Below the pieces are notes generated by a model. That model ran no database searches, had not been told where the DNA came from, and saw nothing but the letters and a program-made list of their open reading frames with translations. This document shows, piece by piece, positions 51,783-61,212 of a DNA stretch of 64,000 bases. Position 1 is the first letter of the stretch. Each line of letters begins with the position of its first letter. The position numbers and the translations under genes are program-made. Source of the DNA: Dictyobacter alpinus (GTDB taxonomy: Bacteria > Chloroflexota > Ktedonobacteria > Ktedonobacterales > Ktedonobacteraceae); the NCBI RefSeq assembly GCF_003967575.1, contig NZ_BIFT01000002.1, positions 1 through 64,000 on the forward strand. The letters are read 5' to 3'.

Positions 51783-53572
51783 TTTGGACACTGCTGGCAA
51801 ACTCCTCAGGCAGACTTGTAGAGACTCTCAAAAGCCGAAACGCGGGTAGGAGTGAGCGGGCTGCCATCTAGCCAGTCGATAAGGCGAACCAGATTGATCG
51901 CCGTCGCGCTGGCGAGGTGTTGCACATGTGTTTTCGGCACCCCCACATATCGAGAACGACGCAGGTCAAAGGCCCGTACCCCTTGTGAAATGGTTGCCTC
52001 AACCCCTGCCCGCAAAGCATATCATGGCTGGAAGGTTTCAGTGCGCTGCCGCTGTCGTGCAGCTTGCAGCGCGGCATGCTGCGCCTGTGGTTTGATGAAC
52101 AGTGTTCGGCGTGGATATTTGCTCGTTGACTGAACACAGTCGGAAAGGCGCGGGCACGACCGACAATCAGTGGTGGAAAACTGGATCTTGATCAGGTCAG
52201 GATGGCTCTTCCTGCTGAGCCAACTCCAACTGGTACTCGTTTTCTCCTGCGGACAGATCGCTTGTCGGTTCTCCCAATCAAGGACGAACTGACTCGTATC
52301 AATGCCAGATGGGGTATGGGCCTGCCACTGGGTATCAACAGAGACAGGTCCAACAACCTCGATCCCAAATCGCTCCTGACTCTTGACCAGGACCCGAGCA
52401 CTCACGTACCCGGCGTCCATCAAATGGACTCTTGGCGGGACATCGGCTTGGTGCAACTCCTGCTCAATGCTCTCCGTCATTGCTTCATCCGTTCGAGGAG
52501 CGGGAGTCGTGGCCACATGAACGATCAAGTGGGGGAGTGTTGGCTCACACGTTTCAGTGAGGTGAACCTTGTAGCTGGTCCAGAGGATGCTGCGCTTTTT
52601 CGCCAGGTGGGCGTCAGGATCGTAAGGCGAGTTGATGAACAGGGTGGCAGGGGGAATATGTTCTGCATCTCGCCACCTCAGGTGCCCATCCTCCATCCAG
52701 GAGTTTTGGACCCAGATCTAACGCAAGATCTGAACGGCAAGGACTTCTCGCAGAAAGGCTGGAGCCAGCGGATTAAACACTGCAGAGAGAATTTTCCAGC
52801 CGTCCTCTCCCATCACTTCGGCCAAAACAAGTCGATCGGCCTCCGATTTGGGCAAACGACTCTCCTCGATGCGATGCCTATAGCGCTCAACCCACTCAGC
52901 CTCGTTGTGGGCCAAAAGCCAGTCAGGTGCCACAACAGCAAGGATGCCCGAGAGCAAAGCGCATGGCTTCTCCCACACACATATGCCGGTTCATTGCTCG
53001 GATTTTGGCCAGGACATAGGGCGAGTCGGTGCGCTGGCGTTCCCGCGCTTTGAGCCATCCTCGTTCTTTACAGAGAGCCAATAGAGTATCGAGCAGGAGG
53101 TGTTCGACTTTCCCTTGCACCAGGCGCTTGCGGAATTCGCAGAGGATACTGGCATCAAAGCCGGGATCAGTGAACTCCAGTCCCAGCAGATATTTCTAAT
53201 CAATGCGACCGCGCACAGCGTCAGCCGCTTGTCGGTCGGAGAGTTCTTCCATGAATTGCATCACGGTAATCAAAGCCAGGCGCCACGGGGCCTCAACGCC
53301 TCGCCCATTGTGAAGGAAAAGGGAAGCGAACGCCTGATCCTGGTAAAGAGTTCCAAGTACATTGCGCATCTTCATGAGGGGATTTCCTTGTGGATAGGCA
53401 GCATGGGCAACACGAACAGTTTCTTCGGGGATGGTGAACTCCGTTTGAGCACGCAAGGTCATAATCTGGTTCCCTTCTGGTGATCTGTTCCAACACGACA
53501 AGGTGTTTGTTCCTTCCCATCCTAGCAAACTCAAGCAAAACACGTCCTAGGAATTTGCCAGCAGTGTCAAAA
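51783..53572 (-). mobile_element. IS1182-family element, inactivated
   Basis: Terminal repeats TTTGGACACTGCTGGCAAA (from 51783) and TTTGCCAGCAGTGTC with CCTAGGAA (53546-53572) are related by inversion with few mismatches. The element of about 1790 bp holds a transposase gene broken by nonsense codons and frameshifts. Confidence 0.85.
51806..53462 (-). pseudogene. IS1182 transposase, at least four disruptions
   Basis: Pieces in order are MTLRAQTEFTIPEETVRVA (from 53462), LALITVMQFMEELSDRQAAD, a TAG replacing the expected Trp before KYLLGLEFTDPGFDASILCE (53193-53195), and VLAKIRAMNRHMCVGEAM. A frameshift near 52930 precedes the IEESRLPKSEADRL block. A second shift near 52720 precedes the acidic core (PYDPDAHLAKKRSILWTSYK and HLMDAGYVSARVL). 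A TGA at 52019-52021 precedes the end (LRAGVEATISQGVRAFDLRR). Domain order matches IS1182 DUF772 plus DDE. Dead. Confidence 0.88.
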
Positions 53573-53751
53573 ACGGGGCAAGCTCAAAGCCAAAGAAGGC
53601 GGCACTAATAGAGGAGAGGCAGACGTTGTTTTTGTCATCGGACGAGGAACACGAAGAGAATCGAATATACAAGCCTCTATCAAAGAACCCCTTTTTCAGG
53701 TAAAATAGGTTGTAGAGGAACCATTACTACATCACAAAATGAGGTAGAGAT
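53573..53751. other. intergenic region before TPR gene
   Basis: No gene; the AT-rich part before 53752 likely holds the promoter. Confidence 0.4.
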
Positions 53752-55602
53752 ATGAACGGCAGAACGAACTGGCTACAACAACTCTTTGGCCCCCGACACA
53801 AGAGTCCAGGCACGCCAAAACCAAAAGCCCCTAACTTCGAGGAAACTTCTGCCGCTTCTGCCAATACCTCTCCTGCTCCCAGCGACTTTGTCCGGGGTCT
53901 CGTACTCACAACAAACGGACAGTACGAAGAGGCCCTTACTGTTTTTGAGCAGATGATCCTCTCGGAACGGGATAATAGCTCTGCTTACACCGCTAAAGGA
54001 AATGTGCTCGGACGACTCGGACGTCCAGAAGAAGCCTTGCTCGCCCATGACGAAGCTATCCGCCTCACTCCAAACAGTACCCATGCCCTCTACAACAAAG
54101 GCAAAACTCTCGTCGATCTTGGACGCTTCGAGGAGGCTCTGCCCGTTTTTGATCAGGCGATCCTCCTCGCTTCTAGCAATGTTCATCACCCACTCACGCT
54201 CATTGCTTTCGGTGGGTATGAAAAAGATATGGCTACTGTTGCTTATCGGCACAAAGGGGTTGTACTCACGCAACTCAAACGCTTTGAGGAGGCTCTGCCC
54301 GTTTTTGATCAGGCGATCCTCCTCGCTCCTAAAGATGCCGAGGCTCATTACTATAAAGGTGTTGTACTCACGCAACTCAACCGATTTCGGGAGGCTCTAG
54401 TTGCTCTTGACGTAGCTATCCGTCTGAATCCCAAAAGTTCTGATGCCTACCAGTACAGAGGATTTGCACTTAGTAGCCTTGGACGGGCCCAGGAGGCTCT
54501 GCCCGCTTTTGAGCAAGCCATTCTCCTGAACTCTGACAATCTCTTTGCGTATTACCAAAAAGGTGATGCACTCGTTACGCTTGGACGCTTCCGTGAGGCT
54601 TTAACAGCCCTCTTGCTGGCGATGCCATTGCAACTTGACGAGTATTCAGCCTATCGTGACACATCGATGTCGTTTATTGTACCTGAACATTACAACTCTG
54701 CTGTCTTCTCCAAAAGAGCGTTGGTACTCACCAAATTGGGACTCTTCGAGCAGGTTGTGGCCAATTTCGATCAATTGATCCGCCTAAACTCCGAGGACGC
54801 CAATGCCTACTATGGTAAAGGATCTGCACTTGTCAAGCTCGGACGCCTTGCGGAAGCTGAGTCCTCTTTTAGGCAGGCTATTCAGTTGAAGCCTAACGAT
54901 CTTAATCCCTACCTTGAGCTAGCTAGTCTCTTTGTACAAATTGGGCAGCAAGAGAAGTCTTTACCTGTTCTTAAGGCTGCTATCAGACTCAAACCTGAGT
55001 GTATCTTCATCTATACGTCTGTACTCAACGAGCTTGGACGCTTTGAGGAGGCTCTTGCCTCTGCTGAGGACGGCGTCCTCCTAAACCCTGGCAATCCTAC
55101 TGCTTACCGGGACAAAGGGTTAGTGCTCGGTATGCTTGGACGCTTCGAGGAAGCCCTTCTCGCTTTTGAGCAGGCTATTCGTCTAAACCCTGCCGATGCT
55201 GATCTTTACCTCCGAAAAGCCAACGTGCTTAAACAACTTGGGCGACGCGAAGAGGCTCTGCGCACTCTTGAGCAGGCGGTCCGTTTGAACTCTGACGATG
55301 TCAAAGTCTATCTTGTGATAGGTGCTGAACTCTTCGAGCGTGGACAGTTCAAAAAGGCTCTCCCTGCTTTTGAGTGGGCTATCCGTCTAGCGCCTGACAA
55401 CGCTCTTGCCCACTACAGCAAAGCATGCGTGCTTGCCGAGCTTGGACAATTTAAGAAGTCCCTCCCTTCTTTTGAACAAGCGATTCGCCTGAACCCAGAC
55501 GACCCCGACGGCTATCGAGGTCAAGCCCTTATTCTCCAAGAACTCGGACGCGCAGACGAAGCCGTACACCTCCTGCAAAAAGCACAAGAGCTTGAACGCT
55601 AA
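53752..55602 (+). CDS. TPR-repeat protein
   Basis: The 616-residue protein begins MNGRTNWLQQLFGPRHKS, a short basic start, followed by a proline-rich linker and about 16 tetratricopeptide repeats, for example GRFEEALPVFDQAILLASSN and GRRPEALLAHDEAIRLTPNS types. Repeats at about 150-210 are nearly identical at DNA level (GCTCTGCCCGTTTTTGATCA twice), implying recent duplication. No effector domain is present, so it is probably a scaffold. GAGG lies 5 nt before the ATG. Function unknown. Confidence 0.85.
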   Translation: MNGRTNWLQQLFGPRHKSPGTPKPKAPNFEETSAASANTSPAPSDFVRGLVLTTNGQYEEALTVFEQMILSERDNSSAYTAKGNVLGRLGRPEEALLAHDEAIRLTPNSTHALYNKGKTLVDLGRFEEALPVFDQAILLASSNVHHPLTLIAFGGYEKDMATVAYRHKGVVLTQLKRFEEALPVFDQAILLAPKDAEAHYYKGVVLTQLNRFREALVALDVAIRLNPKSSDAYQYRGFALSSLGRAQEALPAFEQAILLNSDNLFAYYQKGDALVTLGRFREALTALLLAMPLQLDEYSAYRDTSMSFIVPEHYNSAVFSKRALVLTKLGLFEQVVANFDQLIRLNSEDANAYYGKGSALVKLGRLAEAESSFRQAIQLKPNDLNPYLELASLFVQIGQQEKSLPVLKAAIRLKPECIFIYTSVLNELGRFEEALASAEDGVLLNPGNPTAYRDKGLVLGMLGRFEEALLAFEQAIRLNPADADLYLRKANVLKQLGRREEALRTLEQAVRLNSDDVKVYLVIGAELFERGQFKKALPAFEWAIRLAPDNALAHYSKACVLAELGQFKKSLPSFEQAIRLNPDDPDGYRGQALILQELGRADEAVHLLQKAQELER

Positions 55603-55703
55603 GCGTGTTCAGAGGCACTCGCATTCAGCTGAACGGTGAGTGCCAAGAAACGGACGATTTTGTTACTCTTCAAGACACTTCAAAAAAACGGCCTTTCCTG
55701 TGG

Positions 55704-56174
55704 TCAACCTCTGGTAGGGGAATGCAAGAGCACTGCCTCAGCTTCTACCATCTTCCCCTGTTCCCGATAGCAATCCACGAGATTTTTGAGGACGAAGACC
55801 GTATCAGCGTGATGAGGACCAAGCTGCTGCTCACGGATTGTGAACGCCCGCTGGTACAATGGTTCAGCCTCCACGTAAGTGCGTTGTTTGTGATAGAAGG
55901 CTGCCAAATTGTTCAGGCTTGTAGCCAGATCAAGCTCTGGCTTTGGCTGACCAATTTCGTCCACTTGCACATGATACATGCGGATCAGAGAGGGGGAACG
56001 GTGCATCGCGCGGAGATAGCCAGCGGCAACCGTCTCATCACCATGAAACGTTTCCGCTACGCCACGGTACCATTGTCCCTGTAGCAAGACCGAAACCTGC
56101 GTATTCTCCCCTCGTAGATTTTTCCACCAGTTCCGAGGAGAAATCACCTCTAGCACTTCACTGTTGTTTGCCAA
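55704..56174 (-). pseudogene. chimera: F420-nitroreductase-like fragment fused to TPR fragment
   Basis: Residues 8-75 (EVISPRNWWKNLRGENTQVS, VLLQGQWYRGVAETFHGDET, SLIRMYHVQVDEIGQPKPE) resemble part of the DUF385/deazaflavin-type nitroreductase-like beta-barrel. Directly after PKPE the frame is a kinesin-light-chain TPR (LATSLNNLAAFYHKQRTYVE, EAEPLYQRAFTIREQQLGPH), cut short at the end. Neither family is complete. The join is in frame, so it could be expressed as a 156-residue protein, but it looks like recombination debris. Confidence 0.55.
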
Positions 56175-56651
56175 AATAAATTTCTGTATCTATGCCATAA
56201 CTTTTCGCGGTATCAACAAAATTGAGATGCAAAACAGGCGCACTCTGCCTTATAAAATTTCATTGCAGCAAACCAAGCGTTTTCTTGTCTACCAGGATCG
56301 TACAAACGGCCCTTTTCGCTGAATCGCGAAAAGTTAGAAGGCAGAAATACTGCCTTCTGACACCGCTTCGGGTTCTCCTTCAAAGCCCTGCACGAAAGAT
56401 TATATGGCAGAAAATCGTGTGTTTTCATTTGCGAGAGGATAGTTTCGGTCGAGAAAAACTGTTTCATGCTGCCTGGAAAATTTATCTGGCAGAGTTGGAC
56501 AGCTCACAAATGGCTCCAATCCGCTCTTCTGGTTCATTCAGAGATGAGCAGTGAAGAGATATGGTATCGGAAAGCCGCAAATTTATTCGGCAATCAACAA
56601 TTTGCCATTTAAATAGAGTAAACTTATATATAATACTTCGAAGTTTTATAC
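56175..56651. other. intergenic stretch, no gene
   Basis: Overlapping short frames, none with a convincing start or domain. Confidence 0.4.
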
Positions 56652-57188
56652 ATGAGGCGTTTACACGTTTCTAATAACGTCGTCTATCTGCCAATTTTCT
56701 TCGCAAGGAACTATAGTGATGGATACAAAAACCCTATTAGCCTGCAGTCCATCTTGAAGCGTCGCCAGCAAGAGGCTTTCGTCGGACGCGAGGGACAGCT
56801 GCACTCGTTTCGGCGCAACCTCGCACTCGATCTGAGCGATGATCGACGCATTTTTATTTTCAATGTGTTCGGGCAAGGTGGTATCGGCAAGACGAGCCTG
56901 CTGCGCCACTTCCGTCAATATGCCGAGGAGGCTCAGTGTACGACGACATGGTGTGATGAGAATGAGAACGATATATCGATGACGATGGCGCATATCGCCG
57001 AGCAGTGCGAGGCGCATGAGCAGGCGTTCAAGCCGTTTAACGAGTGCTATCATACCTATCGACAGCGTCGTCACGAGCTGGAGTTGGACCCGGAGGCTCA
57101 AGAGGAAGGTGCCTATCAACACGCATTCACCACCTTATTGCGTCATCCCAAAATTAATATATCCAGTACGCTCAAGTATTCGCCATAA
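56652..57188 (+). pseudogene. STAND ATPase, N-terminal fragment
   Basis: The frame contains NPISLQSILKRRQQEAFVGR, EGQLHSFRRNLAL and Walker A GQGGIGKTSLLRHFRQYAEE, then TTTWCDENENDISMTMAH and a helical stretch, ending with a divergent tail NISSTLKYSP. Homologous STAND proteins continue for several hundred residues with Walker B and the effector; here everything after about residue 150 is missing. It was truncated by an unseen event at about 57130. Confidence 0.7.
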
Positions 57189-57858
57189 TATATTTTTGCT
57201 TGAAGGCTATTCACACAGATGCTTTATTCCTGATGCTCTTCTAGACAAAATTCTTAATGTCAGGTTACATTGTCAAAGTGCTTAGAGTAGTCAATAGAGC
57301 ATTCGCTCTCCCTATCGGTTCCTTAGCGTGGGTTTTCCCCCGGATATTATTATGGTGACCCCTTCATGGTTCCTCCAAAGACAATACAACGACCTCTGGC
57401 GTTGCGGCCTTATTCTGCGCACAAATACATGCAGGAATAATAATGATCATCAATTAACACAAACAAGAACCAAATATTCTCTATTAACTTCATTATAAAA
57501 TAGATGAAAAAGTAGCATTGATAGATATGTTACAAGCAAAAATACCCATATTTATCATGCATACCTGACGCGGCGTGTCTATCTGCTCATAAATCTTACA
57601 GGGCACGTCTTTGGTCAGAGACGAACACGTGTGAAAACTGTCTTAGCCTCATCAGCCAAGAAAGGCGAATGAAGCCTCGCCAGGTTATGTGGCAGCGGTT
57701 GGTTGCTATGGAGTAAGTAAAATCATAGCATTTTATCTAAAAAAACATCAAAAATTAATTCAAATGATAAGAAGATGCTTTTTGTATTACATGCTGTTTA
57801 CACCTAGCGGGGAAAACGGGGGACAAAATGTTGGAACCCCAATCGTGATGCGTTGCTG
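57189..57858. other. intergenic region with no supported gene
   Basis: About 670 bp without a credible gene. AT-rich tracts near 57430-57560 and 57720-57790. It ends at the inverted repeat flanking the kinase gene. Confidence 0.4.
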
Positions 57859-57940
57859 GTAAATAGCATGAATGTTCAACGAGTTTTGAGGTAAAATGTA
57901 GGAAATCGGCGCGAAACAAAGGAATTGACTATTCAGCGCG
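57859..57940. repeat. left inverted repeat of the APH cassette
   Basis: The core CGAGTTTTGAGGTAAAATG then TAGGAAATCGG (from 57878) recurs inverted at 59100-59195 (CGAGTTTTGAGGTGAAACG, TAGGAAATCGG). Similarity spans about 80 bp at roughly 75-80% by eye. The pair encloses the APH-like gene. Confidence 0.6.
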
Positions 57941-58124
57941 TGGAGAAACCGCTCCCCATCTGGTATACTTGGATAGCGCATTGTAAGTGAGATTCCTTTC
58001 TCGAAGACTTAATTGTTGTCGCAAACTAAGACGCTGATGGTCACTCCAACAATACGAAAACAAGCTGCACGACCAAGAGGACTGCTGCTTGACTCACCAA
58101 AAACACTTGAAGGGAGGAAGTAAT

Positions 58125-59051
58125 ATGGCTGTTTTTACGCTCCTGCCTCCCTTCTATGAAAAGCCGCCCTTCTCAGACGCCAACCTCTTTTTAGAACGCA
58201 TCGAAAAAGAGTTTTCCATTTTGATTGAAAGATATGCTTACCTGAAAGACGCCTTCGATCATGACGTATTTATCGTGAATGAGGACATGGTGTTTCGGTT
58301 TCCACGAACGAAGCGAGACACAGAGCATCTTGCGTATGAAATTGCCTTTCTCAATGATCTGAAAGGCAATGTGAACGTTGTTATCCCGGACTATTCCTTT
58401 CTCCCAAAAAGCGGTGATTTTGCAGGGTACAAGCTCATACCAGGCACTCTTCTCGCTCCTTGGATCTTCAGGAAGTTAAACCAGAAGGACAAAGAGGCGG
58501 CGGTTATCCAACTGATAGAATTTATTAATACGTTTCATCACATGGATCTGCATGACTTCGCGCAGTACCAACCACGAGAAAGAAAAGATTTTATAGCCAT
58601 AGAGCAGAGAGTTGAAAAAGAACTCGTGGAGAAGCTTTTTCCAAAACTCCCCAGTAATGAGGTCAAACGTATCAAAGACTTTTACAAAGAAACTCATGAG
58701 CACTTCCACGATATTCCGAATAGTTGTGCGACTCACGGTGATCTGTATGCTTTCAATGTCATCTGGGACAGAGACACCTCTCAAATAGGAGTGATAGACT
58801 TCAGCGATTTACTCATAGGAGACCCGGCCCGTGACTTTGAAGTGTTTTACGACTATGGACTGGAGTATGCCGAGATGGCGTATGAGCAATATAGAGGGCC
58901 GAAAGATAAGAACTTTTTACGGAGAGCTGAAACATACTACAAACTTCATGCGATCTATACCCTTCTGAGTAGTCAATTAGGTGCGCTGATAACTTTTGAG
59001 CACGCTCACATGCGCTTTCGACAGAAATTCAATCTCTTAGGCCATGCATAG
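58125..59051 (+). CDS. APH-family phosphotransferase
   Basis: The 308-residue protein has the aminoglycoside/choline kinase fold. The N-lobe region MVFRFPRTKRDTEHLAYEI has the ATP-binding residues. The catalytic loop is SCATHGDLYAFNVIWDRD, with HGD and Asn, followed by IGVIDFSDLLIGDPARDFEV with the metal-binding DFSD. AGGGAGG lies before the ATG at 58125, favouring it over a Met 12 codons earlier. Such kinases phosphorylate aminoglycosides, macrolides, homoserine or other small alcohols; the substrate cannot be read here. It is flanked by inverted repeats (57859-57940, 59100-59195) and has no operon partner, suggesting a mobile cargo gene. Confidence 0.86.
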   Translation: MAVFTLLPPFYEKPPFSDANLFLERIEKEFSILIERYAYLKDAFDHDVFIVNEDMVFRFPRTKRDTEHLAYEIAFLNDLKGNVNVVIPDYSFLPKSGDFAGYKLIPGTLLAPWIFRKLNQKDKEAAVIQLIEFINTFHHMDLHDFAQYQPRERKDFIAIEQRVEKELVEKLFPKLPSNEVKRIKDFYKETHEHFHDIPNSCATHGDLYAFNVIWDRDTSQIGVIDFSDLLIGDPARDFEVFYDYGLEYAEMAYEQYRGPKDKNFLRRAETYYKLHAIYTLLSSQLGALITFEHAHMRFRQKFNLLGHA

Positions 59052-59099
59052 CCAGAGCCAATTTACAAGATGGTGATGGCCGCAACCCCATCGGGAGCG

Positions 59100-59195
59100 A
59101 CTTCGCCTGGATGACCAACGCCAATTCCTATGATTGACACCGATTTCCTACGTTTCACCTCAAAACTCGTGCAGATTTGACCCAATTTACCAGCT
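59100..59195. repeat. right inverted repeat of the APH cassette
   Basis: Reverse complement of the left repeat core, beginning with GTCAAATCTGCACGAGTTTT read on the minus strand. It ends beyond the kinase gene with no transposase in between. Confidence 0.6.
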
Positions 59196-59219
59196 GCAGC
59201 TGCGGCCTAGAAGTGGCGA

Positions 59220-59603
59220 TTGCTCGAAGGAACACCATGCGTGTTGCACAACGGAGAGCAAAACGGGTACGATATAGCGAGACGGTGTGTTATTGCTCCT
59301 GGTGGGCGCCTGGCTCCTCAAACGAAGGAGCTCTATCTGCGACAACACCATGGTGAGGTAAGCAGAGGCAGCAAGAGCGCGATGCGATTGATCAAGCAAG
59401 AAGATGGAGCATGGGCCGCACATTTTACGGTACTCTGGGAGGTGACCTATCTCGCAGAAGTGGAGGGGTGCTGGGTGCCGTTTGCTCTCCCGCGCACCGA
59501 TGATCCGATTGGGGGGATCCACGCGCATACGCATGCGATCCGGCTGCATTCTGGTGTGGAACTCTCGACGCGCCAGGTGGTCACGCTGCTTCCAAATGCG
59601 TGA
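59220..59603 (+). CDS. hypothetical protein fragment
   Basis: An open frame with a TTG start and no good ribosome site reads NGYDIARRCVIAPGGRLAPQ, MRLIKQEDGAWAAHFTVLWE and DDPIGGIHAHTHAIRLHSG, ending LPNA. It has protein-like composition but no recognised domain. A second frame beyond it (EAIEQSSLLAELTRCERLPH) may belong to the same decayed gene. Transposon debris surrounds it. Confidence 0.35.
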   Translation: MLEGTPCVLHNGEQNGYDIARRCVIAPGGRLAPQTKELYLRQHHGEVSRGSKSAMRLIKQEDGAWAAHFTVLWEVTYLAEVEGCWVPFALPRTDDPIGGIHAHTHAIRLHSGVELSTRQVVTLLPNA

Positions 59604-59720
59604 GGCGATTGAGCAATCGTCACTGTTGGCCGAGCTGACCAGGTGCGAACGATTGCCTCATCTGGCGAAACATGAGAGGGGGGTAGCGCTACGGAAGCTG
59701 ATTCTCATGGAATCTTACCT

Positions 59721-60030
59721 TTACGGTTGAGGAAGTTGAATAATCCTTGCTCGGTGCTCGCGTGGCTTCTGTGAACGATATCCTCCTTCTCGGTGTGAAT
59801 GATGGAGAACTGGATCATAGATGGTTGGCTCAGGAGGCTCTTTGCCTGGAGGTGTTGCCGCTAGCACTTCCCAATCTTTTTTGAGAAGGGCATAGATGAG
59901 TGAAATCATCTGTCCGGCGATCCTCCCAATGACTTTGAGTTTGCCTTTGTAGGTGCGAGTTCGTTCATCATAGCTACATTTAAGCGGCACCAGGCCGTTT
60001 TCGGCCATGTGTGAGACATGACGATTGAAC
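59721..60030 (-). pseudogene. IS110-family transposase, C-terminal fragment
   Basis: The minus strand reads KCSYDERTRTYKGKLKVIGR, IYALLKKDWEVLAATPPGKE, PPEPTIYDPVLHHSHREGGY. This matches the end of Transposase_20-type (IS110) proteins: 'G-R-x-x-x-x-x-I-y-x-L-L-k-x-d ... P-P-x-P-x-x-Y-D-P-x-x-H-x-x-H-R'. The N-terminal RuvC-like domain is missing. It abuts the next fragment on the plus strand. Confidence 0.62.
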
Positions 60031-60036
60031 AAGGCG

Positions 60037-60300
60037 GGTTATGCACGCTTCAGGAACTTTTTGCTCTATGGTGAGCGGAACTTGGCCGGGGAAACGGTCC
60101 AGGTCGATATCTTTCAAGATGTCCTCACCCTGGATTATCACCAGGAACGGCTCTCGCGGTACTCTGTGGAATGGCAGCCAGACGACCGTCACATTGCCAG
60201 AGTTGGCTCCCCACGCATCTATCACCACAGGTATCAGTCCGCACAACTGGAGTTGTGGCAACTGGGCGAGGTGGAGTGGTTTGTGATTCTCCGCGATTTC
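60037..60300 (+). pseudogene. transposase C-terminal fragment
   Basis: The frame reads GYARFRNFLLYGERNLAGET, VQVDIFQDVLTLDYHQERLS, YSVEWQPDDRHIARVGSPRI and QLELWQLGEVEWFVILRD. The pattern fits a beta-barrel domain that ends integrase-like transposases (V-x-x-F-x-D-x-L-x-x-Y ... Y-x-V-x-W-x-P-D-x-R-H). The tail after ILRD appears frameshifted. The catalytic core is missing. I cannot name the IS family with confidence. Confidence 0.45.
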
Positions 60301-60417
60301 CCCAGATCACGCCGGAGGCGGCGGTGTAGCCGTATCCTGGCAATTCACCCCCCTCTCTTTTCTGATGGAGCGTGAGGGCAATCTATTCTTCTAGCTTCCC
60401 ATAGAGGTAAAATATTC

Positions 60418-61212
60418 ATGTCCACATATCGAACGCGTACCTTTGTTCCGCCATTGGTTCAGCGTGCTCTTGATCTGGCTCAGCGACGAGCATTTGAACA
60501 CTCATGTATCCCCGAGGTTGGTCGGCTCCTGGGCATCCTTGCAAGTCACGTCCAGCACGGCATTGTGGGAGAGATCGGCACAGGCGCAGGCGTGGGCTCA
60601 GCGTGGATGCTCTCGCATCTGGCTCCAACAACCCACTTCGTGACCGTCGAGGCGGACGCAAAGCGAGCAACCGCCGTTCAAAACCTCTTCCGAGATCAGC
60701 CGAACGCACAGATCATTCACGGCAACTGGCATGAGATCCTTGCCTCTGGTCCCTTCGATCTGCTCTTTATCAACGCCGGGCCAGCCAAAGCACCATTGAA
60801 CAGCCCGCAAGGAGAAGTGGCGGTGGAAATGGTCCTGTCTGCACTGCGCACTGGTGGAATGGTGGTGATGGACGACCTTACCCCCGAAGCATACTGGCCG
60901 CAGGAGTGGCAAGGTCGTCCAGACCCTGTACGCGAGTTCTGGCTCAATGACGCGCGCTTAAATGCGATGGAGGTGCTCACGACGCCACGGACGATGGTGA
61001 TCCTGGCAACACGGATTGGTGAGGAAACCTGCCTTTGCTCGGTAAGGATCTCGACTCACCTCAGTCCTCCAGGTTCGCCAGGAAATCTTCTTTATTTTAT
61101 CGCAATGGATACTTTCAATATGTGTAAACAATCATATCGGTCGGTGTCCGTGGTGATGGAACCAGTGCCCGTCGAAGCGCGGCCAAAACTCAAGAGGTAT
61201 ATCAATGACTGA
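60418..61212 (+). CDS. O-methyltransferase-like protein fused to TniA tail
   Basis: Residues 1-~200 form a class I SAM methyltransferase: GIVGEIGTGAGVGSAWMLSH (motif I), FVTVEADAKRATAVQNLF, and GPFDLLFINAGPAKAPLNSP. DDLTPEAYWPQEWQGR and a late strand TPRTMVILATRIGEE follow. After IGEE the frame continues with unrelated sequence and ends VPVEARPKLKRYIND. This matches the C-terminus of the TniA protein at 2443 (LKRYFNE) and directly precedes TniB with an 8-bp overlap, as TniA normally does. A methyltransferase gene was therefore joined to the TniA tail. GAGGT lies 11 nt before the ATG. The methyltransferase part looks complete. Confidence 0.7.
   Translation: MSTYRTRTFVPPLVQRALDLAQRRAFEHSCIPEVGRLLGILASHVQHGIVGEIGTGAGVGSAWMLSHLAPTTHFVTVEADAKRATAVQNLFRDQPNAQIIHGNWHEILASGPFDLLFINAGPAKAPLNSPQGEVAVEMVLSALRTGGMVVMDDLTPEAYWPQEWQGRPDPVREFWLNDARLNAMEVLTTPRTMVILATRIGEETCLCSVRISTHLSPPGSPGNLLYFIAMDTFNMCKQSYRSVSVVMEPVPVEARPKLKRYIND

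Noticed and set aside
57787..57981. 64-codon minus frame near the kinase
   Set aside because: Overlaps the inverted repeat; the matching repeat copy does not keep the reading frame.
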